This document shows positions 6,997 through 14,789 of a stretch of DNA of 23,013 nucleotides, piece after piece. The notes under the pieces are model-generated. The model was not told the origin of the DNA. It was given only the letters and a program-made list of their open reading frames with translations, and did not search any database. Position 1 is the first letter of the stretch. Each line of letters starts with the position of its first letter. The DNA is taken from positions 1 through 23,013 of the forward strand of contig JBPCMS010000023.1 in assembly GCA_051002015.1 (NCBI GenBank), in the 5' to 3' direction. The stretch comes from JACDBE01 sp051002015. GTDB lineage: Bacteria > Actinomycetota > Acidimicrobiia > Spongiisociales > UBA5794. The position numbers were made by a program, and so were the translations under genes.

Positions 6997-7605
6997 ATGC
7001 CTCCACCGTGGCACCACGAGGGGGCGGCGGCCCTGATCCGCAAGATCACCGTCGGCGCCTACGAGAACAACGTGTACGTGGTGGCGTGCGCCACCACCGG
7101 CAAGGCGGTGATCATCGACGCCGCCTTCGAGCCGGACCGCATCGCCGCCGCCGTCTCCGACCTCGAACCGGTCGCCATCCTGACCACCCACGGCCACTTC
7201 GACCATGTCGGCGCCGCTCGGGAGACGGCGGCGATGCTCCACATCCCGTTCCGCCTCCATCCCGCAGACACCGAGATCGCCGGGATGACGCCCGACGAGC
7301 CGGTGGCGCCGGGGGCGATCACGGTCGGCGAGCTGGTCATCGACGCCAGACACACCCCCGGCCACACCCCAGGCTCGACCTGCTTCGTCATCCCCGGTGT
7401 CGTCTTCTCGGGGGACACCCTGTTCCCTGGAGGGCCCGGGGCCACCCGGTTCCCCTACTCGTCGTTCGATCGGATCATCGACAGCATCACCGGGGAGCTG
7501 TTCACGCTCGAGCCCGACACGCTGGTGATGCCCGGCCACGGCCTCGACACCACCATCGGCACCGAGCAGCCGTCGCTTCAGGCGTGGCGGGAGCGGGGCT
7601 GGTGA
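6997..7605 (+). CDS. Metallo-beta-lactamase-fold hydrolase (glyoxalase II-like)
   Basis: A zinc-dependent thioester or ester hydrolase of the glyoxalase II/YcbL type. All metal ligands are visible in 202 residues: THGHFDH (His65, His67, Asp69, His70), HTPGHTPGS (His123), SGDTLF (Asp140) and MPGHG (His181). The short length and lack of the C-terminal helical domain of human glyoxalase II resemble the single-domain bacterial enzymes. The ATG at 6997 is preceded by a -10-like box at leaderless spacing; a later start is possible because family similarity begins around LIRKITVGAYENNVYVV (residues 13-29). The stop overlaps the GTG of the luciferase-like gene (GTGA), so the two are co-translated. 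The substrate is unknown. Confidence 0.88.
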   Translation: MPPPWHHEGAAALIRKITVGAYENNVYVVACATTGKAVIIDAAFEPDRIAAAVSDLEPVAILTTHGHFDHVGAARETAAMLHIPFRLHPADTEIAGMTPDEPVAPGAITVGELVIDARHTPGHTPGSTCFVIPGVVFSGDTLFPGGPGATRFPYSSFDRIIDSITGELFTLEPDTLVMPGHGLDTTIGTEQPSLQAWRERGW

Positions 7606-8549
7606 GCGCCATGAAGGTTGCGCTGATGGTCGAGCCGCAGCTCGGCGGTAGCTACCAGGACCTGCTTTCGCTGGCCCGATGGGCGGAATCCGCCGGCTTC
7701 GACGGCTTCGCCCGCTCGGACCACTACCTCGACCACACCGTGTCGCGCCCCGTCACCGACGCCTTCACCTCCCTGGGAGGGATCGCTCGAGAGACCTCCT
7801 CCATCGCCCTCACGGTGCTGGTCACCCCGATCACCTTCCGCCACCCGGCGGTGATCGCCAAGTCGGCGGCGACGCTGCACGAGATGACCGGCGGCCGGTT
7901 CGAGCTGGGGCTGGGGACCGGCTGGATGGCGGGTGAGCACGAGGCGCTGGGGTTGCGGCTCCCCCCACCGGCGGAGCGCTTCTCCCGCTTCGAGGAGGCG
8001 CTGGCGTATGTGTCGGCGGCGCTGGGCAGGAGCAACGGTCCGGTGGCGGGCGACCACTACCGGTTGACCGACCTCGACCTGTACCCGCGCCCGGGTGCGC
8101 AGGTGCGGATGATCGTCGGCGGCTCGGGGGAGCGGCGCACTCCTGCCTTGGCCGGTCGTCACGCAGACGAGTACAACCTGTTCTCCGTCGACCCCGACAC
8201 GGTCCGGCACCGGACGGCCGCCATGCGCCGGGCCGCCGACGCCATCGGGCGCGACCCGGATGCGGTGACGATGTCGGCGTTGGTGACCCCCATTGTCGGG
8301 GCAGACCGGGCCGACTACGAGCATCGGCTGGCGGAGACGGTGGCTCGCCGCGGCATCGACCGGAGCGCCCTGGTCGACCGGCTCCACCACCGGGGCATCC
8401 CCCATGGGCCCGTCGACCGGGTGGCGGAGGAGTTCGCCGCCATCGCGTCGCTCGGCATCGGCCGGGTCTACCTGCAACAGTTCGACCCGCTCGCCGCCAT
8501 CGATCTCGACAACGCCGCCCTGGCGGCGAAGGCCATCCGGTCGACCTGA
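7602..8549 (+). CDS. Luciferase-like (LLM class) flavin/F420-dependent oxidoreductase
   Basis: A TIM-barrel oxidoreductase of the bacterial luciferase superfamily; the actinobacterial branch often uses coenzyme F420. It has 315 residues. Motifs: an N-terminal strand MKVALMVEPQ, FDGFARSDHYLDH (34-45), the non-prolyl cis-peptide region LTVLVTPITFRHPAVIAK (70-87), and MTGGRFELGLGTGWMAGEH (95-113), a strong family signature. The GTG at 7602 overlaps the upstream stop and has GGGAG about 10 nt before it; the ATG at 7611 is the alternative. Co-transcription with a metallo-hydrolase suggests both act on one substrate, for example detoxifying or redox steps, but no specific pathway is shown. F420 versus FMN cannot be decided from sequence alone. 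Confidence 0.85.
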   Translation: MSAMKVALMVEPQLGGSYQDLLSLARWAESAGFDGFARSDHYLDHTVSRPVTDAFTSLGGIARETSSIALTVLVTPITFRHPAVIAKSAATLHEMTGGRFELGLGTGWMAGEHEALGLRLPPPAERFSRFEEALAYVSAALGRSNGPVAGDHYRLTDLDLYPRPGAQVRMIVGGSGERRTPALAGRHADEYNLFSVDPDTVRHRTAAMRRAADAIGRDPDAVTMSALVTPIVGADRADYEHRLAETVARRGIDRSALVDRLHHRGIPHGPVDRVAEEFAAIASLGIGRVYLQQFDPLAAIDLDNAALAAKAIRST

Positions 8550-8589
8550 CCGGGAACGGTCCACAGGTTTCGACCCGGACCCCCGCCGG

Positions 8590-8595
8590 TACAAT
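8590..8595 (+). promoter_or_regulatory. Putative -10 box, leaderless promoter of sufC-sufS
   Basis: TACAAT, the best -10 match in the set, followed by GGGGAC (6 nt) and the ATG at 8602. No clear -35 box. Confidence 0.5.
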
Positions 8596-8601
8596 GGGGA
8601 C

Positions 8602-9357
8602 ATGGCCGGACCCCTCCTCTCCATCGCATCGCTGCACGTCTCCGTCCAGGACACCGGGATCATCAAGGGGCTCGATCTCGAGGTCGACCGGGGCGAGATC
8701 CACGCCCTGATGGGCCCCAACGGCTCGGGGAAGAGCACGCTGGCGTTGGTGCTGATGGGACACCCGGCGTACCGGGTGACCGAGGGCACCATCCGGTTCG
8801 ACGGCGAGGACATCGCCGCATGGACCGCAAACGAGCGGGGTCGGGCCGGGATGTTCCTCGGCTTCCAGTACCCCGAGGAGATCCCGGGGGTCTCGGTGGT
8901 CAACTTCCTCCGCACCGCCCTCACCAACCGCACCGGCACCGTGTACACGGTGCTCGAGTTGCGGCTCAAGGTCATGGACGCCATGCGCAGCCTCGGCATG
9001 GACCCGTCCTTCGCCGACCGCTACCTCAACGAGGGCTTCTCCGGCGGTGAGCGCAAACGCAACGAGATCCTGCAGATGACCGTGCTCGAGCCGGTGCTGG
9101 CCGTCCTCGACGAAACCGACTCCGGGCTCGACATCGACGCCCTCAAGACCGTCGCCGAGGGGGTCGCCCGCATGGCATCGGACCAGCGGGGCTTCCTGGT
9201 CATCACCCATTACCAGCGGCTGCTCGAGTACCTCGAGCCGAGCCACGTCCACGTCTTCGTCGACGGGCGGATCGTGGCCAGCGGCGGCGCCGATCTGGCC
9301 CGCCGGGTCGAGGCGGACGGCTACGAGAGCTTCCGCCCGGCGCCGGCGGCGCGATGA
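8602..9357 (+). CDS. sufC: Fe-S cluster assembly ATPase SufC
   Basis: The ABC-type ATPase of the SUF iron-sulfur cluster scaffold, which acts with SufB and SufD in the cytoplasm. The 251 residues contain Walker A GPNGSGKST (38-46), Q-loop GFQYPEEIPG (87-96; this FQYPEEIPG string is typical of SufC), signature FSGGERKR (146-153), Walker B VLAVLDETDSGLD (165-177) and H-loop ITHY (His203). The YLNEGFSGGERKRNE stretch and length fit SufC rather than transporters. The ATG at 8602 has a leaderless-type promoter. The stop overlaps the sufS ATG (ATGA). sufB and sufD, normally next to it in actinobacteria, are not in the window, so the SUF operon is split in this genome. Confidence 0.95.
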   Translation: MAGPLLSIASLHVSVQDTGIIKGLDLEVDRGEIHALMGPNGSGKSTLALVLMGHPAYRVTEGTIRFDGEDIAAWTANERGRAGMFLGFQYPEEIPGVSVVNFLRTALTNRTGTVYTVLELRLKVMDAMRSLGMDPSFADRYLNEGFSGGERKRNEILQMTVLEPVLAVLDETDSGLDIDALKTVAEGVARMASDQRGFLVITHYQRLLEYLEPSHVHVFVDGRIVASGGADLARRVEADGYESFRPAPAAR

Positions 9358-10583
9358 ACTCGCTCGCCCACCTGCGGCAGGACTTCCCGATCCTGGACCG
9401 CATGGTGAACGGGCGACCGCTGGTCTACCTCGATTCGGCCGCATCGAGCCAGAAGCCGATCCAGGTGATCGAGGCCGAGGCCGAGTTCTACCGCACCCGG
9501 TACGCCAACGTGCACCGGGGCGCATACACCCTGTCGGATGAGGCGACCTCCGCCTACGAGGGGGCCAGGGCCAAAATGGCGGCCATGGTGGGGGCGTCGT
9601 CCCCGGCCGAGATCGTGTTCACCAAGGGCACCACCGCCGCCATCAACACCGTCGCCTACGGGTGGGGGCTCGACCACCTGCGGCCCGGCGACCGCATCGT
9701 GCTCACCGTCATGGAGCACCACTCCAACATCGTCCCCTGGCAGCTGGTGGCGAGACGCACCGGCGCCGAACTGGCCTACATCCCGGTCGGCCCCGACTAT
9801 CGGCTCGACCTGTCCGACCTCGATTCGGTCGTGGACGAGCGCACCAGGATCCTCGCCGTCACCGCCGCCTCCAACGTCACCGGGGCCATCCCGCCGGTGA
9901 CCCGGCTCGCCGAGGCGGCCCATGCGGTGGGTGCGGTGGTGGTGGTCGACGCCGCCCAGGCGGTCCCCCACCTCCCCGTGGACGTGTCCACGATGGGCGC
10001 CGACTTCGTCGCCTGGAGCGGGCACAAGATGCTGGGCCCGAGCGGGATCGGCTGTCTGTGGGGTCGCCCCGATCGTCTCGAGGAGATGAGCCCGCTGGAG
10101 GGCGGCGGCGAGATGATCTCCGACGTCGGTCTGTACGAGTCGCGCTGGGCACCGGTACCCCACAAGTTCGAGGCGGGGACACCGCCGATCGCCCAGGCAG
10201 TCGGGCTCGGCGCCGCCGTCGACTACCTCGACAAGATCGGGATGGAGGCGGTTCGCCGCCACGAGACGGCGATCACCACATACGCCCTCGACCGGCTCGC
10301 CGAGGTCCCCGACCTGACCATCCACGGCCCGAGCAACCCGGCCGACCGGGGCGGGGCGGTCAGCTTCACCCTCGGTGACATCCACGCCCACGACATCGCC
10401 ACAATCCTCGACCAGGAGAACGGGGTGGCGATCAGGGCCGGCCACCACTGCGCCAAGCCGCTGATGCGCCACCTCGGGCTGGCCTCCACCGCCCGCGCCT
10501 CGTTCTACCTGTACACCACCGAGGACGAGATCGATCAGCTCGTCGCCGGGCTCCACACCGCCCGGGTCGTGTTCGGTCTGTGA
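9354..10583 (+). CDS. sufS: SufS-type cysteine desulfurase
   Basis: A PLP enzyme that takes sulfur from cysteine for Fe-S assembly. It has 409 residues, the normal length. Visible features: YLDSAASSQKP (25-35), NVHRGAYTLS (52-61), FTKGTTAAIN (89-98), MEHHSNIVPWQ (120-130) with the PLP-stacking His, VVDAAQAVPHLPVD (197-210) with the PLP-binding Asp, SGHKMLGPSGIG with Schiff-base Lys225, and RAGHHCAKP with catalytic Cys366 in the short, ordered loop that marks group II (SufS/CsdA) enzymes. The ATG overlaps the sufC stop, so SufC and SufS are co-translated. The usual sulfur acceptor sufU is not found downstream; the next gene is an unrelated membrane protein. Confidence 0.95.
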   Translation: MNSLAHLRQDFPILDRMVNGRPLVYLDSAASSQKPIQVIEAEAEFYRTRYANVHRGAYTLSDEATSAYEGARAKMAAMVGASSPAEIVFTKGTTAAINTVAYGWGLDHLRPGDRIVLTVMEHHSNIVPWQLVARRTGAELAYIPVGPDYRLDLSDLDSVVDERTRILAVTAASNVTGAIPPVTRLAEAAHAVGAVVVVDAAQAVPHLPVDVSTMGADFVAWSGHKMLGPSGIGCLWGRPDRLEEMSPLEGGGEMISDVGLYESRWAPVPHKFEAGTPPIAQAVGLGAAVDYLDKIGMEAVRRHETAITTYALDRLAEVPDLTIHGPSNPADRGGAVSFTLGDIHAHDIATILDQENGVAIRAGHHCAKPLMRHLGLASTARASFYLYTTEDEIDQLVAGLHTARVVFGL

Positions 10584-10585
10584 CC

Positions 10586-10600
10586 CGCGGCATCGCCGCG
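10586..10600 (+). terminator. Possible terminator hairpin after sufS
   Basis: CGCGGC-ATC-GCCGCG forms a 6-bp stem with a 3-nt loop starting 3 nt after the sufS stop. Only a short TTCCT follows rather than a T tract, so it could be a GC-type terminator or an mRNA end stabiliser. Confidence 0.4.
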
Positions 10601-10609
10601 TTCCTCGCG

Positions 10610-10615
10610 TAGGAT
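10610..10615 (+). promoter_or_regulatory. Putative -10 box, leaderless promoter of the membrane protein gene
   Basis: TAGGAT, then 6 nt (CTCGCG), then the GTG at 10622. There is no Shine-Dalgarno. Confidence 0.45.
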
Positions 10616-10621
10616 CTCGCG

Positions 10622-11578
10622 GTGCGCCGCTTCCTCTCCGACCTGGCCCAGTCGCAGCCCGCCCGTTTCGGGCTGCTCCTCGGCACCGGGCTCGCCGTCA
10701 TCGCCGGGCTGCTGTGGGCCACCCGCAACGGGTCGAGGAGCCGCCCCACCCAACCGCTGCCATGGGCCGGGGCGCTGATGGCGGTGTGCGGTCTTGCGGT
10801 CATGTGGCGCCACACCGAGGTCCCCGTCGGGCTCGTTGTCGGTGTCGTCCTGCTCACGGCCGGGGCCGTGATCGGGCGCAGGGTCTGGGAGGTCATGATC
10901 GCCGGCGTCCCCGGCGCCGCCTCCATCGTCTACTGGGCTGAGGTGGGGAGGTTCAGCCCCAACCCACTCCTGGTCATCGCCATCGCCGTCGCCGCCGGGC
11001 TGGTGGTCGACTTCGACCGCCACTTCCGCACGTCGGCGGCAGGCCCACCCTTCATGTTCGTCTCGATGGTGGGGATGCTGATCACCGTGCCCGACACCGA
11101 ACTGGCCATGGGTCTGGCGGCGATGGCGCTGCCGCTCGGCCTGGCCGGATGGCCGTTGCGTGCCCTGTCGCTGGGCCCGGGCGCCGCCGGCGTGGTCGGG
11201 TTGATGGGCTACGTGGCCGGCCTCGCCGGGAGCTCGAGGCCGGGGGCGGCCGTCGGCGTCATCTGCGCATTGGGGCTGATGCTGGCCGAGCCCATCGGAA
11301 GGCGGATCCGCCACCACCGCCGTTCGGCGCTGGGCGATCTCGCCGACGGGGGTCTGCGGGGCGTGTTCTTCCTCGGCTCGATCCACGCCCTGCTCGTCCT
11401 GGGCATGACCCGCTTCGCCGGGCTCAGGCGGGATCTGGTCACCGCCGCCATGTTCGCCGTCCCGTTCCTGCTGGTCGGGGCGATTCTGGGAGCGGCGCCC
11501 GGCCGTAACCCTGCGGAGGCGGGTACCGACGGTGGATCGGTGGCCGGCGCAGACGGTGTAGCAGCCGGTCCCTCCTAA
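10622..11578 (+). CDS. Polytopic membrane protein of unknown function
   Basis: A 318-residue protein made almost entirely of hydrophobic segments, about nine to ten helices (for example roughly 15-33, 46-61, 67-84, 113-130, 140-156, 160-176, 190-206, 210-224, 245-262 and 272-290), with a short Gly/Ala-rich C-terminal tail. Charged loops such as FDRHFRTS and EPIGRRIRHHRRSALGD separate the helices. No transporter, permease or enzyme motif was recognised. Start GTG 10622 is supported by a TAGGAT box exactly 6 nt upstream and by a positive N-terminal tail (MRRFL) before the first helix. It is followed after 10 bp by the SGNH-like gene, which seems to have its own -10 box inside this gene's 3' end. 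The function is unknown. Confidence 0.75.
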   Translation: MRRFLSDLAQSQPARFGLLLGTGLAVIAGLLWATRNGSRSRPTQPLPWAGALMAVCGLAVMWRHTEVPVGLVVGVVLLTAGAVIGRRVWEVMIAGVPGAASIVYWAEVGRFSPNPLLVIAIAVAAGLVVDFDRHFRTSAAGPPFMFVSMVGMLITVPDTELAMGLAAMALPLGLAGWPLRALSLGPGAAGVVGLMGYVAGLAGSSRPGAAVGVICALGLMLAEPIGRRIRHHRRSALGDLADGGLRGVFFLGSIHALLVLGMTRFAGLRRDLVTAAMFAVPFLLVGAILGAAPGRNPAEAGTDGGSVAGADGVAAGPS

Positions 11579-11581
11579 GCT
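11576..11581 (+). promoter_or_regulatory. Putative -10 box, leaderless promoter of the SGNH-like gene
   Basis: TAAGCT overlapping the stop codon of the upstream gene, then 7 nt and the GTG at 11589. Confidence 0.4.
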
Positions 11582-11588
11582 CGCTGCC

Positions 11589-13004
11589 GTGGGATCGCCA
11601 ACGCCGACTCGTCGCCGCTTCGCCGTGCTCGGCGCCGCCGTGATGTCGGCGATGCTGGTGGCATTTGGCGCCACATCCGCCCTGGCCCAGGCGGGCAACG
11701 ACATCGACTGCTCGCTCACCTCGACCGGCAACACGCCGATCAACGACCTGGGCACCGGGACCTACGAGGGCGCCGAGGGCGGGCTCTACCCGGGCGGCTC
11801 CAACGAGATCACAGACGACCACCTCGCCCTGGGGATGGTCCGCGCCTCCGAGATCCTCCCGCGCAACGAGGCCGGGGAGCCCGACCCCGACGGCAAGATC
11901 GTCTTCGCCTCGATCGGAGTATCGAACACCAGACGCGAGTTCACCGCCTTCCTGTCGGTGGCAGGGGCTGACCCGGACATGGCGGATTCCATCGTCCTGG
12001 TCAACGGGGCCCAGAACGGCGAACCGGTCAGTGCCTGGCTCGACCCGAACGCCGGGGTCTGGCAGCTGTACGACCGAGCATTGACCAATGCCGGGGTCAC
12101 CGCAGCCCAGGTCCAGGCGGCATGGGTAAAGATCCCCGAGGGGTTCAACACCGAGCCCCCCGCCTTCCCCACCAACGCCCTCGAGTACCGCAACGAGTTG
12201 ACCTCGGCGCTACGGACCATCCAGGACAAGATGCCCAACCTGCAGGTCGCCTACATGTCGAGCCGGATCTACGGCGGTTACAACGCAGTGTCCTCACCGA
12301 ATCCGGAGCCAAACGCATACGAGGAGGGCTTCGGGGTCAAGTGGGTCATCGAGGCCCAGATGGCAGGCAACCCGGTGCTCAACGCCAACCCGGACACGGG
12401 CGAGGTGGAGGCCCCGTGGGTCGCATGGGGACCGTATCTGTGGGCCGACGGGACCACCCCCCGCGCCGACGGGACCACGTGGCAGTGCGGCGACATCAAC
12501 TCGGACGGCATCCACCCCAACGGCGCCGGCAGCGACAAGGTGGCGGGCATGCTCCTCGACTTTCTCCATGAGGAGCCGACCGCCGAGTGGTTCTTCGGTG
12601 AGCCGGTGGTGGTCACCGAGGAGCCGACAGGGGAATCGGTCACGACCTCGACCATCGCCGGTGACACCGGGTTGACCGAGGCGGCCCTGCCCACCACCTC
12701 CCCCGACAGCCGGGGCGGCGGGGGTCGCCAGGAGACCGGCTCGGAGGGGGCCACCGACTCCACCAGGCGCGACCGAGGCGACCGCGGGGACCGGGGCGAC
12801 CGCACCTCTACCACCGACGCCCCCACGACAACCACCGAGACCACCGGGTCGACCCTGGCCACGGTGATCGTCGGCGAGCGCCAGGCGGTGCCGCCGATCG
12901 TGTGGGCCCTGGTCGGGGTCGGGGTGCTGATGCTCGGCTTCCTGGCGGTCCGCGCCATGCGGCGGGGCGAAAGCGAGCCGCCCGACGACGACCTCGCCCA
13001 ATGA
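11589..13004 (+). CDS. Secreted, C-terminally membrane-anchored SGNH-hydrolase-like protein
   Basis: A 471-residue exported protein. Residues 1-35 form a signal peptide (RRR, hydrophobic core, cut near ALA-QA). The domain at about 70-335 has SGNH-like features: IVFASIGVSNTRREF with candidate nucleophile Ser112, IVLVNGAQNGEP at the block II/III position, and DINSDGIHPNGAGSDKVA with Asp306 and His309, the usual C-terminal catalytic pair. A low-complexity Thr/Ser/Asp/Arg/Gly stalk follows (about 345-425), including four RGD/RD repeats at 394-405, then a membrane helix (about 436-456) and a short RRGE-containing cytoplasmic tail. This suggests a surface-displayed esterase or acetyl-hydrolase on a stalk. 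No sortase LPxTG signal is seen. The substrate is unknown. A Ser-Asp-His triad is proposed by position only. Confidence 0.72.
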   Translation: MGSPTPTRRRFAVLGAAVMSAMLVAFGATSALAQAGNDIDCSLTSTGNTPINDLGTGTYEGAEGGLYPGGSNEITDDHLALGMVRASEILPRNEAGEPDPDGKIVFASIGVSNTRREFTAFLSVAGADPDMADSIVLVNGAQNGEPVSAWLDPNAGVWQLYDRALTNAGVTAAQVQAAWVKIPEGFNTEPPAFPTNALEYRNELTSALRTIQDKMPNLQVAYMSSRIYGGYNAVSSPNPEPNAYEEGFGVKWVIEAQMAGNPVLNANPDTGEVEAPWVAWGPYLWADGTTPRADGTTWQCGDINSDGIHPNGAGSDKVAGMLLDFLHEEPTAEWFFGEPVVVTEEPTGESVTTSTIAGDTGLTEAALPTTSPDSRGGGGRQETGSEGATDSTRRDRGDRGDRGDRTSTTDAPTTTTETTGSTLATVIVGERQAVPPIVWALVGVGVLMLGFLAVRAMRRGESEPPDDDLAQ

Positions 13005-13027
13005 TGCGTCCGGCCCACCCCCTGAGA

Positions 13028-13056
13028 TTGACGCACCAGCAGCGATCACCTACCTT
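13028..13056 (+). promoter_or_regulatory. Sigma70-like promoter of the halogenase-carrier protein operon
   Basis: TTGACG (13028-13033), 17-bp spacer, TACCTT (13051-13056). This is the best -35/-10 pair in the window. It predicts a transcript start near 13063 and a 5' leader of about 93 nt, unlike the leaderless genes upstream. Confidence 0.6.
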
Positions 13057-13155
13057 GTCCTCTGCTGCCGGGGTGTTCCGACTGTATGGCGACGCTTCCC
13101 GACGCGTTCCACCGGCGACCTCTACTTCGACAACGATCATCAAGGGGGCCTCTTC

Positions 13156-14427
13156 ATGGCTGACGTGATCATCATCGGCGGCGGTCCCGCCGGTTCGATG
13201 ACCGGGTCCTACCTCTCCATGGCAGGAGTCGACAACCTGATCATCGAGAAGGCGATGCATCCCCGCCGCCACATCGGGGAGTCGATGGTCCCCTCGACCA
13301 CCCGCAACTTCGACGATGTCGGCTTCCTCCCTGTCATGGAACGGGAGAAGTTTCCCCGCAAGTACGGCGCCGCCTGGCACCCCACCTCGGCCAAGGGCGA
13401 GGTGTCGATCGTGTTCGCCGAGTTCCCCCAGCCCGGCGTCGACCAGGACTACACCTACCACGTCGACCGGGGCAAGCTCGACCTCCTGCTCCTCCAGCAC
13501 GCCAAGTCGCTCGGCTCGAAGGTCATGCAGGGTGTCACCGTCAAGGAAGTGCTCTTCGACGACAACGACTACGCCTCCGGGGTGAGGATCGAGATCGAGG
13601 GCCAGACCATGGACCTGCCGGCCAAGATGGTCATCGACTGTTCCGGACGCTCCACCATCCTCGGCGGGCAGCGGGGGCTGCGGATCAAGGACCCGCTGTT
13701 CAACCAGTTCGCCGTCTCCACCTGGTTCGAGAACGTGCACCGCGGCGACGATCCCGCCACCGCCGACTACATCCACATCTACTTCCTCCCCATCGAGCGG
13801 GGATGGGTGTGGCAGATCCCCATCACCGACACCATCACCTCGGTGGGGGTCGTCGCCGAGCGCGAGGTCTTCAAGCAGTCGAGCCAGCGCAAGGAGGAAT
13901 GGTTCTGGGAGATGGTCGCCAAGAGCCCCGATCTGGTGAAGGCGCTGGATCCGGCCAAGCAGGTCGACGAGTTCTGGACCGAGGCCGACTACTCCTACAA
14001 GATGTCGCGCTTCATCGGCAACGGGTGGATGCTGCTCGGCGACGCCGCCCGGTTCGTCGACCCGATCTTCTCGTCGGGTGTCTCCATCGCCTGCGAGAGC
14101 GCCCGGAACGCATCCGAGATGATCGTCAAGGCGTTGGAGACCGGAGACTTCTCCGAGGCCGCCTTCCAGCCTTACGAGGACAGGGTCAAGGCCGGTGTCG
14201 GCATCTGGTACGAGTTCATCCGCATGTACTACAAGCTGATGCACCTCTTCACCTTCTTCATCCAGTCGAAGGAGTACCGTCAGCAGATCCACCAGCTCCT
14301 CCAGGGCGAGGTCTACGACCGTGCCGAGGCGCCGGTGCTCGACGCCATGCGGAACATCATCCACACCGTCGAGAGCACCCCGGGCCACCTGTGGGCCCCG
14401 TACCTGACCGACATGCCGATCGACTGA
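13156..14427 (+). CDS. FADH2-dependent halogenase acting on a carrier-protein-bound substrate (PltA/Bmp2-like)
   Basis: It uses FADH2, O2 and halide to chlorinate or brominate an electron-rich ring. Key features in 423 residues: Rossmann GGGPAGS (8-14), RHIGESMVPSTT (38-49), the Lys of FPRKYGAAW (Lys69) at the place of the hypohalous-acid-relay lysine, the halogenase motif WxWxIP as WVWQIP (217-222), and GDAARFVDPIFSSGVSIA (295-312). Geranylgeranyl-reductase relatives generally lack WxWxIP. The overall string of motifs (YHVDRGKLD, FNQFAVSTWF, ITDTITSVGVVAE) resembles the PCP-tethered pyrrole/aryl class rather than tryptophan halogenases. The ATG at 13156 follows AAGGGGG by 7 nt. A carrier protein gene follows 49 bp later, and an adenylation enzyme and dehydrogenase lie nearby. 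A flavin reductase is not in the window. The halide cannot be told from sequence. Confidence 0.87.
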   Translation: MADVIIIGGGPAGSMTGSYLSMAGVDNLIIEKAMHPRRHIGESMVPSTTRNFDDVGFLPVMEREKFPRKYGAAWHPTSAKGEVSIVFAEFPQPGVDQDYTYHVDRGKLDLLLLQHAKSLGSKVMQGVTVKEVLFDDNDYASGVRIEIEGQTMDLPAKMVIDCSGRSTILGGQRGLRIKDPLFNQFAVSTWFENVHRGDDPATADYIHIYFLPIERGWVWQIPITDTITSVGVVAEREVFKQSSQRKEEWFWEMVAKSPDLVKALDPAKQVDEFWTEADYSYKMSRFIGNGWMLLGDAARFVDPIFSSGVSIACESARNASEMIVKALETGDFSEAAFQPYEDRVKAGVGIWYEFIRMYYKLMHLFTFFIQSKEYRQQIHQLLQGEVYDRAEAPVLDAMRNIIHTVESTPGHLWAPYLTDMPID

Positions 14428-14476
14428 CGTCGTCGTTTCGACCATCAACTACTGAGCAGACAAGGAGCGTTGCCGC

Positions 14477-14722
14477 ATGGCGGACACCAAGACCACTCTC
14501 AAGGAGTACATCCTCGAGGAGTTCGCCTCTGACGGCGACATCACCATCGATGACTCCACCAACCTCCTCGAGGAGGAGGTGATCGACTCGCTGGGGATCT
14601 TCACCCTGGTCTCGTTCATCGAGAGCAAGTTCGGCGTCTCGGTCGACGCCGAGGAAGTGAACCTCGACAACTTCGAGACCCTGGAGCGGATCACCAAGCT
14701 GGTGGACTCCAAGCTCAACTGA
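14477..14722 (+). CDS. Free-standing acyl/peptidyl carrier protein
   Basis: An 81-residue acidic four-helix carrier protein. The phosphopantetheine site is Ser38 in EEEVIDSLGIFTLVSFIE (DSL motif). It starts at ATG 14477 after AAGGAG. It lacks a fused thioesterase, unlike Bmp1, and lacks other domains. Lying 49 bp behind the halogenase on the same strand, it most likely holds the aminoacyl group loaded by the adenylation enzyme (15557-17152) while the dehydrogenase and halogenase act on it, in the role of PltL. A phosphopantetheinyl transferase must come from elsewhere in the genome. Use in fatty-acid synthesis is an alternative but less likely here. Confidence 0.88.
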   Translation: MADTKTTLKEYILEEFASDGDITIDDSTNLLEEEVIDSLGIFTLVSFIESKFGVSVDAEEVNLDNFETLERITKLVDSKLN

Positions 14723-14754
14723 TTCCAACCCAACCGTCGTCCCTTCGGCATACG

Positions 14755-14783
14755 TTGTCCCCGTCGCATTTGTGTGGCATAGT
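14755..14783 (+). promoter_or_regulatory. Promoter of the MazEF-like module
   Basis: TTGTCC (14755-14760), 17-bp spacer, CATAGT (14778-14783), then 6 nt to the ATG at 14790, so the antitoxin mRNA is probably leaderless. Confidence 0.5.
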
Positions 14784-14789
14784 TGTGGC

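Noticed and set aside
6429..7601. In-frame extension of the luciferase-like gene far upstream
   Set aside because: It runs antisense over the acyl-CoA dehydrogenase and through the metallo-hydrolase in another frame; the real start is near 7602.
13156..14427. Geranylgeranyl-reductase annotation for the halogenase
   Set aside because: WVWQIP, the Lys of RKYGA and DPIFSSGV together fit a halogenase better.
12808..14448. Long open frame (546 codons) on the minus strand
   Set aside because: It is antisense to the halogenase, which has full family motifs; the composition is that of a shadow.
14772..14789. GTG start for the antitoxin
   Set aside because: It would place the start over the -10 box; the ATG at 14790 fits the promoter and the usual MTRIRVS N terminus.
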